NCBI RefSeq assembly: GCF_041080675.1
Contig: NZ_CP163520.1
Span: 3,534,001 to 3,598,000, forward strand
Source of the DNA: Streptomyces sp. cg36
Lineage (GTDB): Bacteria; Actinomycetota; Actinomycetes; Streptomycetales; Streptomycetaceae
Reading direction: 5' to 3'
DNA: 64,000 bases
The notes below the pieces were generated by a model. That model did no database searches and had not been told where the DNA came from. It saw only the letters and a program-made list of their open reading frames with translations. Below are positions 26,493 through 35,338 of this stretch, piece after piece. The position numbers and the translations under genes were made by a program. Every line of letters begins with the position of its first letter. Position 1 is the stretch's first letter.

Positions 26493-27299
26493 CTACATGC
26501 GGGAGATGTTGCGCTCGTAGACCAGGCGCAGGCCGATCAGGGTCAGCCACGGCTCGTGCTCGTCGATCACATGGGCCTCGCCGAGGACCATCGGCGCCAG
26601 GCCGCCCGTGGCGATGACCGTCACGTCGTCCGGGTCGCCGACCGGGCCGACCAGCTCACGGGCCATCCGGGTCACGACCCCGTCGACCTGGCCCGCGAAG
26701 CCGTACACGATGCCGGCCTGCATCGCCTCGACCGTGTTCTTGCCGATCACCGCGCGCGGCCGGGCAAGTTCGATCTTGCGCAGTTGCGCGCCCTTGACCC
26801 CGAGGGCCTCGACGGAGATCTCGATGCCGGGCGCGATGACCCCGCCCGCGTACTCCCCGCGCGCGCTGATCGCGTCGAACGTCGTCGCCGTGCCGAAGTC
26901 GACGACGATCGCGGGCCCCCCGTACAGCTCGACCGCCGCGACCGCGTTGATGATGCGGTCGGCGCCGACCTCCTTCGGGTTGTCCATCAGGATCGGCACG
27001 CCGGTCTTGATGCCGGGCTCGACCAGGACCGCCGGGACGTCGCCGTAGTAGCGGCGGGTCACCTCGCGCAGCTCGTGCAGCACCGACGGCACCGTGGAGC
27101 AGATCGCGATCCCCTCGATGCCGTCACCGAGTTCGGCGCCGAGCAGCGGGTGCATCCCCATCAGCCCGTTGAGCAGCACCGCCATCTCGTCGGCGGTGCG
27201 CCGCGCGTCGGTGGAGATGCGCCAGTGCTCGACGACCTCCTCGCCGTCGAACAGGCCGAGGACGGTGTGCGTGTTGCCCACGTCGATCGTCAGCAGCAT
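26493..27299 (-). CDS. coaX: Type III pantothenate kinase
   Basis: 268 residues. The P-loop-like first strand MLLTIDVGNTHTVLGLFD has the DxGNT motif, the central Asp is in VGADRIINAVAA, and the second phosphate motif is IVVDFGTATTFDAIS; GGLAP near the C-terminus completes the ASKHA fold. It phosphorylates pantothenate, the first step of CoA synthesis, and unlike CoaA is not feedback-inhibited by CoA. ATG 27299 follows the nadC stop by 3 nt, so the genes are one transcript; panC in the same operon makes its substrate. Confidence 0.96.
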   Translation of the reverse strand: MLLTIDVGNTHTVLGLFDGEEVVEHWRISTDARRTADEMAVLLNGLMGMHPLLGAELGDGIEGIAICSTVPSVLHELREVTRRYYGDVPAVLVEPGIKTGVPILMDNPKEVGADRIINAVAAVELYGGPAIVVDFGTATTFDAISARGEYAGGVIAPGIEISVEALGVKGAQLRKIELARPRAVIGKNTVEAMQAGIVYGFAGQVDGVVTRMARELVGPVGDPDDVTVIATGGLAPMVLGEAHVIDEHEPWLTLIGLRLVYERNISRM

Positions 27300-27302
27300 G
27301 GG

Positions 27303-28313
27303 TTACTCCGCCTCGCGGAGGTCGAGGCCGATGTCGAGGATCGCGGCGGAGTGGGTGAGCGCCCCGACCGCCAGGTAGTCCACGCCGGTCGCCGCGTACG
27401 CGGCGGCGTTGGCCAGGGTGAGCCGGCCCGAGGACTCCAGCACGGCCCGCCCGGCCACCAGCTCGACGGCCCGCGCGGTCTGCTCGGGCGTGAAGTTGTC
27501 CAGCAGGATCAGGTCGGCGCCGGCCGCCAGCACCTCGGCGACCTGCTCGACGGTGTCGACCTCGACCTCGATCGGCAGGTCGGGGAACATCTCCCGGACC
27601 GCCTTGAAGGCCGGGGCGACACCGCCCGCCGCCACCACGTGGTTGTCCTTGACCAGGGCCGCGTCGGAGAGCGACATCCGGTGGTTGACGCCCCCGCCGC
27701 AGCGCACCGCGAACTTCTCCAGGGCGCGCAGCCCCGGCGTCGTCTTGCGGGTGTCGCGCACCTTGGCGCCGGTGCCCTCCAGCGCGTCCGCCCACGCGCG
27801 CGTGGCGGTCGCGATGCCGGAGAGGCGGCACAGGATGTTGAGCGCGCTGCGCTCGCCGGTGAGCAGGTCGCGGGTGCGGGTGGTGACGCTGAGCAGCTTC
27901 TGGCCCGCCTCGACCCGGTCGCCGTCGGCGACGTGCCGCTCGACCTCGAACTCCTCGGTGCAGACGATCGACAGGACCGCCTCGGCGACCCGCAGACCCG
28001 CCACCGTGCCCGCCTCGCGCGCGGTGAAGTCACCGGTGGCGACGGCGTCCTCGGGGACGGTGGCGGCGGTCGTCACGTCCACGCCGCCGTCCAGGTCCTC
28101 CTCGATGGCCAGGTGGGCGATGTCCTCGACCTGGACGGGGTCCAGGCCCGCCTCGGCCAGCAGGGCCGCCAGCGTCGGGTCGAGGCCGCACTCGTACACG
28201 TCCTCGTCGCCGCAGCCGCAGTCGTCGCCGCAGCCGCCCCCGTTCGCGGGGACGCCGATCTGGATCAGCGGTACGTCCACCGGCTCGGGGCGGTGTTCGT
28301 CGGGGGTGCTCAC
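27303..28313 (-). CDS. nadC: Nicotinate-nucleotide pyrophosphorylase (quinolinate PRTase) with Cys-rich N-terminal extension
   Basis: 336 residues. The catalytic part from about residue 55 is standard: AIEEDLDGGVDVTT, ARTRGTRKTTPG-like KVRDTRKTTPGLRALEKFAV, GGGVNHRMSLSDAALVKDNH and the barrel end ESSGRLTLANAAAYAATGVD. It turns quinolinate and PRPP into NaMN. The odd part is residues 1-55, about 40-50 longer than usual, with C28, C32, C34 and C42 in GGGCGDDCGCGDEDVYECG, which could bind a metal. GTG 28313 is 2 nt after the nadB stop, so an internal start would break coupling. Confidence 0.94.
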   Translation of the reverse strand: MSTPDEHRPEPVDVPLIQIGVPANGGGCGDDCGCGDEDVYECGLDPTLAALLAEAGLDPVQVEDIAHLAIEEDLDGGVDVTTAATVPEDAVATGDFTAREAGTVAGLRVAEAVLSIVCTEEFEVERHVADGDRVEAGQKLLSVTTRTRDLLTGERSALNILCRLSGIATATRAWADALEGTGAKVRDTRKTTPGLRALEKFAVRCGGGVNHRMSLSDAALVKDNHVVAAGGVAPAFKAVREMFPDLPIEVEVDTVEQVAEVLAAGADLILLDNFTPEQTARAVELVAGRAVLESSGRLTLANAAAYAATGVDYLAVGALTHSAAILDIGLDLREAE

Positions 28314-28315
28314 GG

Positions 28316-30043
28316 TTACGGCTCCCTGGGGGCGTCGGCGACTGTCGGGGGGAAGTCGGTGGAATCGGTGCGGCGGAGGTCGAGCGTACGGTCCGGGGTC
28401 ACCCGGACGACGAGGTGGCGGCGCCAGTCCGCGTCGTCCCGGTCGGGCCGGTCCTCGCGCCAGTGACAGCCGCGGGTCTCCTCGCGGGCCGCGGCGGCGG
28501 CCACCAGGACGCGCGCGACCAGCAGCAGGTTGGTGGTCTCCCAAGCCTCCACGCCGGGCACGGCGGCCTTGCGCTCACCGGTCCCGTCGGCGTCGGCGCG
28601 GATCGCCTCCAGGCGGGCGGCGGCCTCGGCGAGGCTGTCGGCCGAGCGCAGCACCCCGGCGCCGTCCGTCATGGTCCGCTGGATCTGGATGCGGGCCTCG
28701 GGGGCCAGCAGCGGGCAGGTGGGGGCGGTCTGCGGGGCCCCGGCGCCGTCGGCCGCCGCCACGCGCGTGTGACCGCCCGCCGCGATGTCCGCCGCGATCC
28801 GCTCGGCGAAGACCAGCCCCTCCAGCAGGGAGTTGGAGGCCAGCCGGTTGGCGCCGTGGACGCCGGTGCAGGCGACCTCTCCGCACGCGTAGAGGCCGGG
28901 CACCGTGGTGCGGCCGTGCAGGTCGGTGCGGACGCCGCCGGAGGCATGGTGGGCGGCCGGGGAGATCGGGATCGGCTCGGTGACCGGGTCGATCCCGTGG
29001 GCGCGGCAGGCGGCCAGGATGGTCGGGAAGCGCTGCTCCCACATCGCGGCGCCGAAGTGCCGCGCGTCCAGGTACATGTGCGTGGCGCCGTGCGCCAGCA
29101 TCTGGCGGGTGATCGCCTTGGCCACGATGTCGCGGGGCGCCAGCTCCGCCAGCTCGTGCTGTCCGAGCATGAAGCGGGTGCCGAAGGCGTCGACGAGGTG
29201 CGCGCCCTCGCCGCGCACCGCCTCGGAGACCAGCGGCTGCTGGCCCTCGGAGTCGGCGCCGAGGAAGAGCACGGTCGGGTGGAACTGGACGAACTCCAGG
29301 TCGGAGATCTCCGCTCCGGCGCGCAGCGCCAGGGCCACGCCGTCGCCGGTGGCGACGGCCGGGTTGGTGGTGGCGGAGAAGACCTGGCCCATGCCGCCGG
29401 TGGCGAGCACGACGGCGGGGGCGCGGACGGCGCCCACGCCGTCGTGCTGGCCCTCGCCCATGACGTGCAGGGTGATGCCCGCGGTGCGGCCGTCCTCGTC
29501 CCGCAGGAGGTCGAGCACCAGCGCGTTCTCGATGGTCCGTACGGCCTGCTCGCGGACCGCCCCGACCAGCGCCCGGGAGATCTCGGCGCCGGTGGCGTCG
29601 CCGCCCGCGTGGACGATGCGGCGGCGGTGGTGGCCGCCCTCGCGGGTCAGCGAGATGGCGCCGGAGTCGTCGGTGTCGAAGTGGGCGCCGGTGGCGATCA
29701 GGCGCCGCACCGCGTCGGGGCCCTCGGTGACCAGGGTGCGCACCGCGGTCGCGTCGCACACGCCCGCACCGGCCACCAGGGTGTCGTCCAGGTGCTGCTC
29801 GGGGGTGTCGCCCTCGCCGAGTGCGGCGGCGACGCCGCCCTGCGCCCAGCGGGTGGAGCCGTCGTCGAGCCGCGCCTTGGTCACCACCACGGTGGCGAGC
29901 CCGGCCGCGGTGCAGCGCAGGGCGGCCGTCAGGCCCGCCACGCCCGAGCCGACGACCACGACGTCCGCGTCGATGGACCAGCCCGGGGCGGGCGCCTCCA
30001 GGCGTATTCCGGTCGTGGCCGGACCTTCGGTCGTCCTGGTCAT
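28316..30043 (-). CDS. nadB: L-aspartate oxidase
   Basis: 575 residues. FAD dinucleotide-binding loop [18 protein letters not shown], the flavin segment [17 protein letters not shown], the active-site region [25 protein letters not shown] and the closing [16 protein letters not shown] are all present, with a C-terminal helical domain. It oxidises aspartate to iminoaspartate, which NadA turns to quinolinate; nadA itself is not in this window. ATG 30043 overlaps the panC stop in ATGA, so translation is coupled. Confidence 0.96.
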   Translation of the reverse strand: MTRTTEGPATTGIRLEAPAPGWSIDADVVVVGSGVAGLTAALRCTAAGLATVVVTKARLDDGSTRWAQGGVAAALGEGDTPEQHLDDTLVAGAGVCDATAVRTLVTEGPDAVRRLIATGAHFDTDDSGAISLTREGGHHRRRIVHAGGDATGAEISRALVGAVREQAVRTIENALVLDLLRDEDGRTAGITLHVMGEGQHDGVGAVRAPAVVLATGGMGQVFSATTNPAVATGDGVALALRAGAEISDLEFVQFHPTVLFLGADSEGQQPLVSEAVRGEGAHLVDAFGTRFMLGQHELAELAPRDIVAKAITRQMLAHGATHMYLDARHFGAAMWEQRFPTILAACRAHGIDPVTEPIPISPAAHHASGGVRTDLHGRTTVPGLYACGEVACTGVHGANRLASNSLLEGLVFAERIAADIAAGGHTRVAAADGAGAPQTAPTCPLLAPEARIQIQRTMTDGAGVLRSADSLAEAAARLEAIRADADGTGERKAAVPGVEAWETTNLLLVARVLVAAAAAREETRGCHWREDRPDRDDADWRRHLVVRVTPDRTLDLRRTDSTDFPPTVADAPREP

Positions 30044-31026
30044 GCGGGGGCTCCGAAACTCAGGGGGATGTTGTCGATCAGGCGGGTGGTGCCCACGCGC
30101 GCGGCGATCGCCAGGACCGCCTCGCCCGTGAAGCCGTCCTCGGCCTCGGCGAACGTCGCCGGGTCGACCAGCGCCAGATAGTCGAGCTCCAGCGGGTGCC
30201 GCGACCTGGCGGCCCCGTCCAGCACGCTCTGGGCGGCGGCGCGCACGACCGCGGGGGACGGTCCGGCCGCACCCACCGCGTACGCGTCCGCGGCGGCGCG
30301 GGCCTCGCCGATCCGGGAGAGCGCCTCGGCCCGCCCGGCGGTGGAGTGGGTGGCGCTCGCGCGCGCGTGCAGCGCGTGCTCGGCGGCGAGCCGGTCGCGG
30401 GCCGCGAACAGCGCGCGCGAGAGCGCGAGCGCGGTGTCCCGGTCGGCGGGCGACAGGTAGCGGTTGCGGCTGGAGAGCGCGAGCCCGTCCGCCTCGCGGA
30501 CCGTCGGTACGCCGACGATCTCGACCGGGAAGTTCAGATCGCGCACCATGCGCCGGATCAGGGCCAGCTGCTGGGCGTCCTTCTGCCCGAACAGGGCGAG
30601 GTCGGGCGCGGTCAGATGGAGGAGCTTGGCGACGACGGTGAGCATCCCGTCGAAGTGACCGGGGCGCGAGGCGCCCTCCAGGCGCTCGCCCATCGGGCCC
30701 GCCGTGATGCGGACCTGGGGCTCGCCGCCGGGGTAGACCTCGTCCACGGACGGGGCGAACACCGCGTCGGCGCCCGCCCGTTCGGCGAGGTCGCGGTCCG
30801 CGTCCAGGGTGCGCGGATAGCGGTCCAGGTCCTCGCCCGCGCCGAACTGCAGCGGGTTCACGAAGACCGTGACCACGACCTGGCCGGCCGGGCCGACGCT
30901 CTCGCGCGCGGTGCGCACCAGCGTGGCGTGGCCCTCGTGCAGGGCGCCCATGGTCATGACGACGGCGCGGCGGCCGGTGCGCTCCAGGGCGCCCAGTTCG
31001 GCGGCGGTGCGGACCAGAAGGCTCAT
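30040..31026 (-). CDS. panC: Pantothenate synthetase
   Basis: 328 residues. The nucleotidyltransferase-like core has [17 protein letters not shown] (HxGH motif), [39 protein letters not shown] and the KMSKS-like [11 protein letters not shown]. It condenses pantoate and beta-alanine using ATP. An Ala-rich stretch near 200-260 makes it longer than E. coli PanC (about 283). It overlaps the genes on both sides by 4 nt, and the product feeds CoaX at the operon end. Confidence 0.95.
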   Translation of the reverse strand: MSLLVRTAAELGALERTGRRAVVMTMGALHEGHATLVRTARESVGPAGQVVVTVFVNPLQFGAGEDLDRYPRTLDADRDLAERAGADAVFAPSVDEVYPGGEPQVRITAGPMGERLEGASRPGHFDGMLTVVAKLLHLTAPDLALFGQKDAQQLALIRRMVRDLNFPVEIVGVPTVREADGLALSSRNRYLSPADRDTALALSRALFAARDRLAAEHALHARASATHSTAGRAEALSRIGEARAAADAYAVGAAGPSPAVVRAAAQSVLDGAARSRHPLELDYLALVDPATFAEAEDGFTGEAVLAIAARVGTTRLIDNIPLSFGAPA

Positions 31027-31922
31027 CGGTTCTCTCCGTCCGCGAGCACGCCCAGCAGGTCCTCGGCGAGCTCGGGCTTCAGCAGGCCGTGGGCCAGGGC
31101 CCGGTCGGCGGTCGTACGGGCCATCGCGACGTATCCGGCGACGGCCGCGGGGGCGTGCTTGCGCAGCTCGGTGATGTGGGCGGCGACCGTGCCCGCGTCC
31201 CCGCGCGCGACGGGGCCGGTCAGGGCCGCGTCGCCGGAGCGCAGCGCGTTGTCCAGGGCGGCGCCCAGCAGCGGGCCGAGCATCCGGTCGGGGGCGGCGA
31301 CGCCCGCCGTGCGCAGCAGCTCCATGGCCTGGGCCACCAGGGTGACCAGGTGGTTGGCGCCGAGGGCGAGGGCCGCGTGGTAGAGCGGGCGGTTCTCCTC
31401 CTCGATCCACTCGGGCTCGCCGCCCATCTCGATGACGAGCGCCTCGGCGGCCAGCCGCAGCTCCTGGGGCGCGGTGACGCCGAACGAGCACCCGGCCAGC
31501 CGCTGCACGTCCACCGCGGTCCCGGTGAACGTCATCGCGGGGTGCAGCGCCAGCGGCAGCGCCCCCGCGCGCGTGGCGGGCGCCAGCACGTCCGTCCCGT
31601 ACCGCCCGGAGGTGTGCACGAGCAGCTGGCCCGGGCGGACCGCGCCGGTGTCGGCGAGGCCCTGCACCAGGCCCGGCAGCGCGTCGTCGGGGACGGTGAG
31701 CAGCACCAGGTCGGCGGCGGCGAAGACCTGCGCGGGCGGCACCAGGGGCACGTCCGGCAGCAGGGCCGCGGCGCGGCGCACGGAGGCGTCCGAGACGCCG
31801 GAGACGGCGACCGGGCGGTGTCCGGCGAGCTTCAGGGAGGCGGCGAGGGCGGGGCCGACCCGGCCGGCGCCGACGACTCCGACGGCGAGGCGGGCTGGGC
31901 GGTTCTCTGGTGGTGCGTTCAC
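31023..31922 (-). CDS. Rossmann-like / DUF2520 dehydrogenase-type protein (first gene of the NAD/CoA operon)
   Basis: 299 residues. The N-terminal NAD(P)-binding loop is [20 protein letters not shown], followed by [15 protein letters not shown] and [18 protein letters not shown], and the C-terminal helical domain is the DUF2520 type ([20 protein letters not shown]). It looks like a distant ketopantoate reductase, and its place directly before panC makes a pantothenate role attractive, but the catalytic residues of PanE are not clear to me. GTG 31922 is the first start in the operon; panC begins inside its last codons. Confidence 0.88.
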   Translation of the reverse strand: MNAPPENRPARLAVGVVGAGRVGPALAASLKLAGHRPVAVSGVSDASVRRAAALLPDVPLVPPAQVFAAADLVLLTVPDDALPGLVQGLADTGAVRPGQLLVHTSGRYGTDVLAPATRAGALPLALHPAMTFTGTAVDVQRLAGCSFGVTAPQELRLAAEALVIEMGGEPEWIEEENRPLYHAALALGANHLVTLVAQAMELLRTAGVAAPDRMLGPLLGAALDNALRSGDAALTGPVARGDAGTVAAHITELRKHAPAAVAGYVAMARTTADRALAHGLLKPELAEDLLGVLADGENR

Positions 31923-32039
31923 GCGGCGGGGCCTTCCGTTCCAGTCCGCGAGGGGTACCGGACGATTTCCCCGTCATGCTACGCCCAGGTATCGACATAC
32001 TCGCGTGACTGTCCACAGGCCCTGAGTGATGATCTGATC

Positions 32040-33203
32040 ATGGTGGAAGAGAGCGCCGAGGGCGCGCGGAACGAGGAAGAACAGCGCAGGCGCAGGCAGG
32101 CGGCGTGGCGCGGTTCCCGGCGGACCCTGTGGCGGTCGCCCGCCGAGGAGCCCATGGGCGAGCGGCTGACGGCCCTGGTCGCGGACGCCTCCGCCGTGTA
32201 CGACACGGGCGAGGCGCCCGACTTCTACGGCGACGGCCCGGTGGCCGAGCTGGAGCGGCGCACCGCCGAGGCGCTGGGCTTCCCGGCCGCCGTCTTCTTC
32301 CCGACCGGCACGATGGCCCAGCAGATCGCCCTGCGCTGCTGGGCGGGACGCACCCGTGACGCCACGGTCGCGCTGCATCCGCTGTCCCACCCCGAGGTGC
32401 ACGAGCGGCGCGCGTTCGACACGGTCAGCGGGCTGCGCACGGTCCACCCGACGACCGCGCCCCGGCTGCCCACGGCCGAGGAGGTACGGGACTTCGAGGA
32501 GCCCTTCGGCACGTTGATGCTGGAGCTGCCGCTGCGCGACGCCGGGTTCACGCTGCCCACCTGGGACGAGCTGACGGCCGTGGTGGAGGCGGCCCGCGAG
32601 CGGGACGCGGTGGTGCACTTCGACGGCGCGCGGCTGTGGGAGTGCACCGAGCGCTTCGGCCGTCCGCTGCGGGAGATCGCGCGGCTCGCGGACAGCGTCT
32701 ACGTGTCGTACTACAAGTCCCTGGAGGGCCTGTCGGGCGCGGCGCTCGCCGGTCCCCAGTCGCTCGTCGACGAGGCCCGCGCCTGGCGCCACCGGTACGG
32801 CGGGCTCCTCTTCCAGCAGTATCCGGCGGCCCTGGCGGCGCTGGTCGGGCTGGACCGGGTGCTGCCCGAGCTGCCCTCCTACGTCGCCCACGCGCGCGTA
32901 GTGGCGGAGGGGCTGGCGGAAGGGTTCGCCAAGGCGGGCACGCCGTGGTTCCGGATCAACCCGGAGGTGCCGCACACCCACCAGTTCCAGGTGTGGCTGC
33001 CCTACGACGCGGACGTCCTGTCGGAAGCGGCACTGACCCAGGCCGAGGAGACCGGGGTGACGCTCTTCCGCCGCTGGTTCCCGGCCCCGGCGGGCCCGCC
33101 CGGGATCGCGTGCACGGAGGTGACGGTGGCCGGGCCGGCGCTGGAGTGGACGGCGCAGGACGTGCGGGACGCCACCGTGGAGTTCGTCCGCGGGCTCGCC
33201 TAG
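32040..33203 (+). CDS. PLP-dependent threonine-aldolase / beta-eliminating lyase family protein
   Basis: 387 residues, fold type I. The PLP lysine is in VYVSYYKSLEGLSGAALAG; the phosphate pocket is AVFFPTGTMAQQIALR and the cofactor Asp lies in VVHFDGARLWE. The core is that of low-specificity threonine aldolases, with an N-terminal 40-residue charged extension (AEGARNEEEQRRRRQAAWRG). The true substrate is uncertain: L-threonine and allo-threonine cleavage to glycine and acetaldehyde is the family activity. ATG 32040 has no ribosome binding site; a later ATG at 32154 (MGERLTALV) is an alternative start. Confidence 0.88.
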   Translation: MVEESAEGARNEEEQRRRRQAAWRGSRRTLWRSPAEEPMGERLTALVADASAVYDTGEAPDFYGDGPVAELERRTAEALGFPAAVFFPTGTMAQQIALRCWAGRTRDATVALHPLSHPEVHERRAFDTVSGLRTVHPTTAPRLPTAEEVRDFEEPFGTLMLELPLRDAGFTLPTWDELTAVVEAARERDAVVHFDGARLWECTERFGRPLREIARLADSVYVSYYKSLEGLSGAALAGPQSLVDEARAWRHRYGGLLFQQYPAALAALVGLDRVLPELPSYVAHARVVAEGLAEGFAKAGTPWFRINPEVPHTHQFQVWLPYDADVLSEAALTQAEETGVTLFRRWFPAPAGPPGIACTEVTVAGPALEWTAQDVRDATVEFVRGLA

Positions 33204-33268
33204 GGCGCGATCCTCACGGCGCGGCGTCGGCCCCCTCCCGGCCCCCCAGGGCCGGGCCCCCGCCGGGC

Positions 33269-33493
33269 TCAGCGGCAGGCCGGCGGGCGGGGTCGCGGCG
33301 GGGCGAACAGACGGGTCAGGGCGGCGCGCAGGCGCCCGGTGGCGAGCCGACCGTGCAGTACGGCCTCGAAGCGCCGGTAGTCGCGCAGTTCGCGCAGGAC
33401 CCGGGCGTCGTGCGTGCCCACCAGGGGCGGCGGGGGCTCCTGGAGACGGGCCGCGCGGTAGGTGTCGAACATCTGCTGCTGGATGGCGTCCAT
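33269..33493 (-). CDS. Small hypothetical protein divergent from ArsR-type regulator
   Basis: 74 residues, very basic (many Arg) with a Pro-rich middle (QEPPPPLVG) and C-terminus (PPRPRPPAC). No known domain. ATG 33493 follows GGAG closely; a TTG at 33550 inside the palindrome is another possible start. Its coding bias matches the genome and it shares a 27-bp inverted repeat with the divergent regulator at 33592, which is the best reason to keep it. Confidence 0.5.
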   Translation of the reverse strand: MDAIQQQMFDTYRAARLQEPPPPLVGTHDARVLRELRDYRRFEAVLHGRLATGRLRAALTRLFAPPRPRPPACR

Positions 33494-33528
33494 GTCTCCA
33501 GGCTGCGCCGGTCCGGGCGCCGCGTCGC

Positions 33529-33555
33529 GTCGATTGACCAGGGGCGTCAATCGAC
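33529..33555. promoter_or_regulatory. 27-bp inverted repeat, likely operator of the ArsR-type gene
   Basis: GTCGATTGAC (33529-33538) and GTCAATCGAC (33546-33555) are perfect 10-bp arms around 7 nt, in the gap between the small gene and the ArsR-like regulator. Lower GC than its surroundings. Confidence 0.7.
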
Positions 33556-33591
33556 AGGGGCGGTGTCGGTGGCGGGGTGCACCATGGGCCC

Positions 33592-34680
33592 ATGAGCGTG
33601 TGCATCGACATCACCGGACTCCCGCAGGAGCGGATCTCCTTCGGGCCCTCCCCCCTGGCCGAGCTGGGCGCCGCGCTGCACGCGCTCTCCGAGCCCGCCC
33701 ACCACGCCCGGCTGCACGGCTGGACCACCACGACCTGCGCGGGCCTCAAGCCGGAGCTGGCCGACCGGCTGCACGAGGCGGACTTCATGTGGCGCTCGAC
33801 CCGCTCGGACATCCTGCTGCCCGCCCGCCCGCGCGAGACGCTCGCCGAGGAGCTGGACGACCTCGACCGCATGGAGGACGAGAAGTACGTGGCGGCGGCG
33901 CTGGAGATCTCCTGCGCCAGCCTCTACAACGCGGGGGCGCCGTCCCCGCTGGTCGACGCGGCGATGCGGGACCGGGCGCTGGAGCTGGCCGCCGCGCGCG
34001 GCCCCCGCCAGCACGCCTTCGTCAAGCGCATGCTGCTCGACCCGCCGGGTGCGCGCGCGTGGATACGCAGGCTGTTCGAGGACTGCCACGAGGCGTTCTT
34101 CGCCGAGACCTGGCAGCGGGTGCGGGTGCAGCTGGCCGCCGACGCCCGCCACAAGACGGAGCTGCTCAAGCGCAAGGGGGTGGCGGAGGCGGTCGCGGCG
34201 GTCTCCCCCGCCGTCACCCTCGAACAGTACGAGGGCGGTGCCCGGGTCGTCGTCGACAAGCTGACGCACGGGCGCACCAGCGCGGCGGGGACGGGCCTGA
34301 CGTTCATCCCCACCGCGTTCGGCTGGCCGCACCTGTTCGCGCTGCACGCGCCGGGCTGGCAGCCGGTCGTCCAGTACCCGGTGCCCACCGGGGAGTTGGG
34401 CGGCAGCGCTCCCGTGGACGTGGTGAAGGCGCGGCTGGAGGCGGTGGCGCACCCGATGCGGATGCGGCTGTGCCGCAGTCTGGCGCGGGGGGCGTACACC
34501 ACGAGCGAGCTGGCGGACGCGTACGGGATCAGTGCGCCGGAGGTGTCCCGTCACCTGTCGGTGATGAAGAAGGCGGGGCTGCTCACCACTCAGCGGCGGG
34601 GCCGCTATGTGTTGCACCAGCTGGATGTGGCTGTGGTGGCGCGGCTGGGCAGTGATTTCCTGGAGGGGGTGCTGCGGTAG
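33592..34680 (+). CDS. ArsR-type winged-helix regulator with large N-terminal DUF5937-like domain
   Basis: 362 residues. About 1-255 form a helical domain I place in the DUF5937 group (ISFGPSPLAELGAALHALSE, LHEADFMWRSTRSDILLPAR, HAFVKRMLLDPPGARAW, LTFIPTAFGWPHLF). The C-terminal 80 residues are a typical ArsR winged helix: VVKARLEAVAHPMRMRLCRS, YTTSELADAYGISAPEVSRH, LSVMKKAGLLTTQRRGRYV. No Cys-based metal site is visible. ATG 33592 is chosen, with GTG 33577 possible. The perfect palindrome upstream is probably its own operator; the ligand is unknown. Confidence 0.87.
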   Translation: MSVCIDITGLPQERISFGPSPLAELGAALHALSEPAHHARLHGWTTTTCAGLKPELADRLHEADFMWRSTRSDILLPARPRETLAEELDDLDRMEDEKYVAAALEISCASLYNAGAPSPLVDAAMRDRALELAAARGPRQHAFVKRMLLDPPGARAWIRRLFEDCHEAFFAETWQRVRVQLAADARHKTELLKRKGVAEAVAAVSPAVTLEQYEGGARVVVDKLTHGRTSAAGTGLTFIPTAFGWPHLFALHAPGWQPVVQYPVPTGELGGSAPVDVVKARLEAVAHPMRMRLCRSLARGAYTTSELADAYGISAPEVSRHLSVMKKAGLLTTQRRGRYVLHQLDVAVVARLGSDFLEGVLR

Positions 34681-34746
34681 CGCTCCGCGGGGAGTGGGGG
34701 GCGGCTGGTCTCGCCGGGTGTTCGCCCGCGGACCGTGCAGGGTTGT

Positions 34747-35330
34747 TCGCGCCGTTCCCCGCGCCCCCTGGAAACCCTCGTTCGCCTGCGGACCGTGCCC
34801 GCTTCTCGCGCAGTTCCCCGCGCCCCTAGGAAACCCGCCCTCAGCTGCGGACCGTGCAGGGTTGCTCGCGCAGTTCCCCGCGCCCCCTGGAAACCCTCGT
34901 TCGCCTGCGGACCGTGCCCGCTTCTCGCGCAGTTCCCCGCGCCCCTAAAAGCCTGGGGCTGAGCTGAGTTCTCTGGCTGCCGGGTATCCCTTTGGGGCAC
35001 GGGGGAGGCCGAAACGATCGGCTCAGCCACCAGCTTTTAAGGGGCGCGGGGAACGGCGCGACCAGCCCCCACCGGCCCGCAGGTGACGTCGGTCCCATGC
35101 CCGCGCCCCACAGTGGCCGCGCCACTCGTACCCCCTAGGGGCGCGGGGAACTGCGCGAGCAACGACCCACCGGCCCGCAGACAAAGGCCGGGCCCAGAAG
35201 GCGCGCGGGGAACTGCGCGACCAGCCCCCACCGGCCCGCAGGTGACGTCGGGCCCATGCCCGCGCCCCACAGTGGCAGCACTGGCCGTACCCCCTGCGGG
35301 CGCAACCACCCACCGGCCCGCAGGCGGACC
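34747..35330. repeat. Array C: four direct and three to four inverted copies, with a 119-bp higher-order repeat and a 160-bp spaced duplication
   Basis: This occupies the 658-bp convergent gap 34681-35338; no gene is supported. Direct cores (CGCAGTTCCCCGCGCCCC) start at 34747, 34806, 34866 and 34925 (59-60 bp apart). Copies 1 and 3, and 2 and 4, share spacers, so the true period is 119 bp. Inverted cores start near 35041, 35140 and 35201, with a decayed one near 35297. A segment of about 75 bp around 35044-35117 recurs with few changes at about 35203-35277. A GGGGCACGGGGGAGG unit separates the two halves. Confidence 0.88.
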
Positions 35331-35338
35331 CCCGCCCC

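Noticed and set aside
34607..35125. Several short open frames rich in AVPRAP and LAQFPAPL in array C.
   Set aside because: They translate the nucleotide repeat itself; no ribosome binding sites or non-repeat coding signal.
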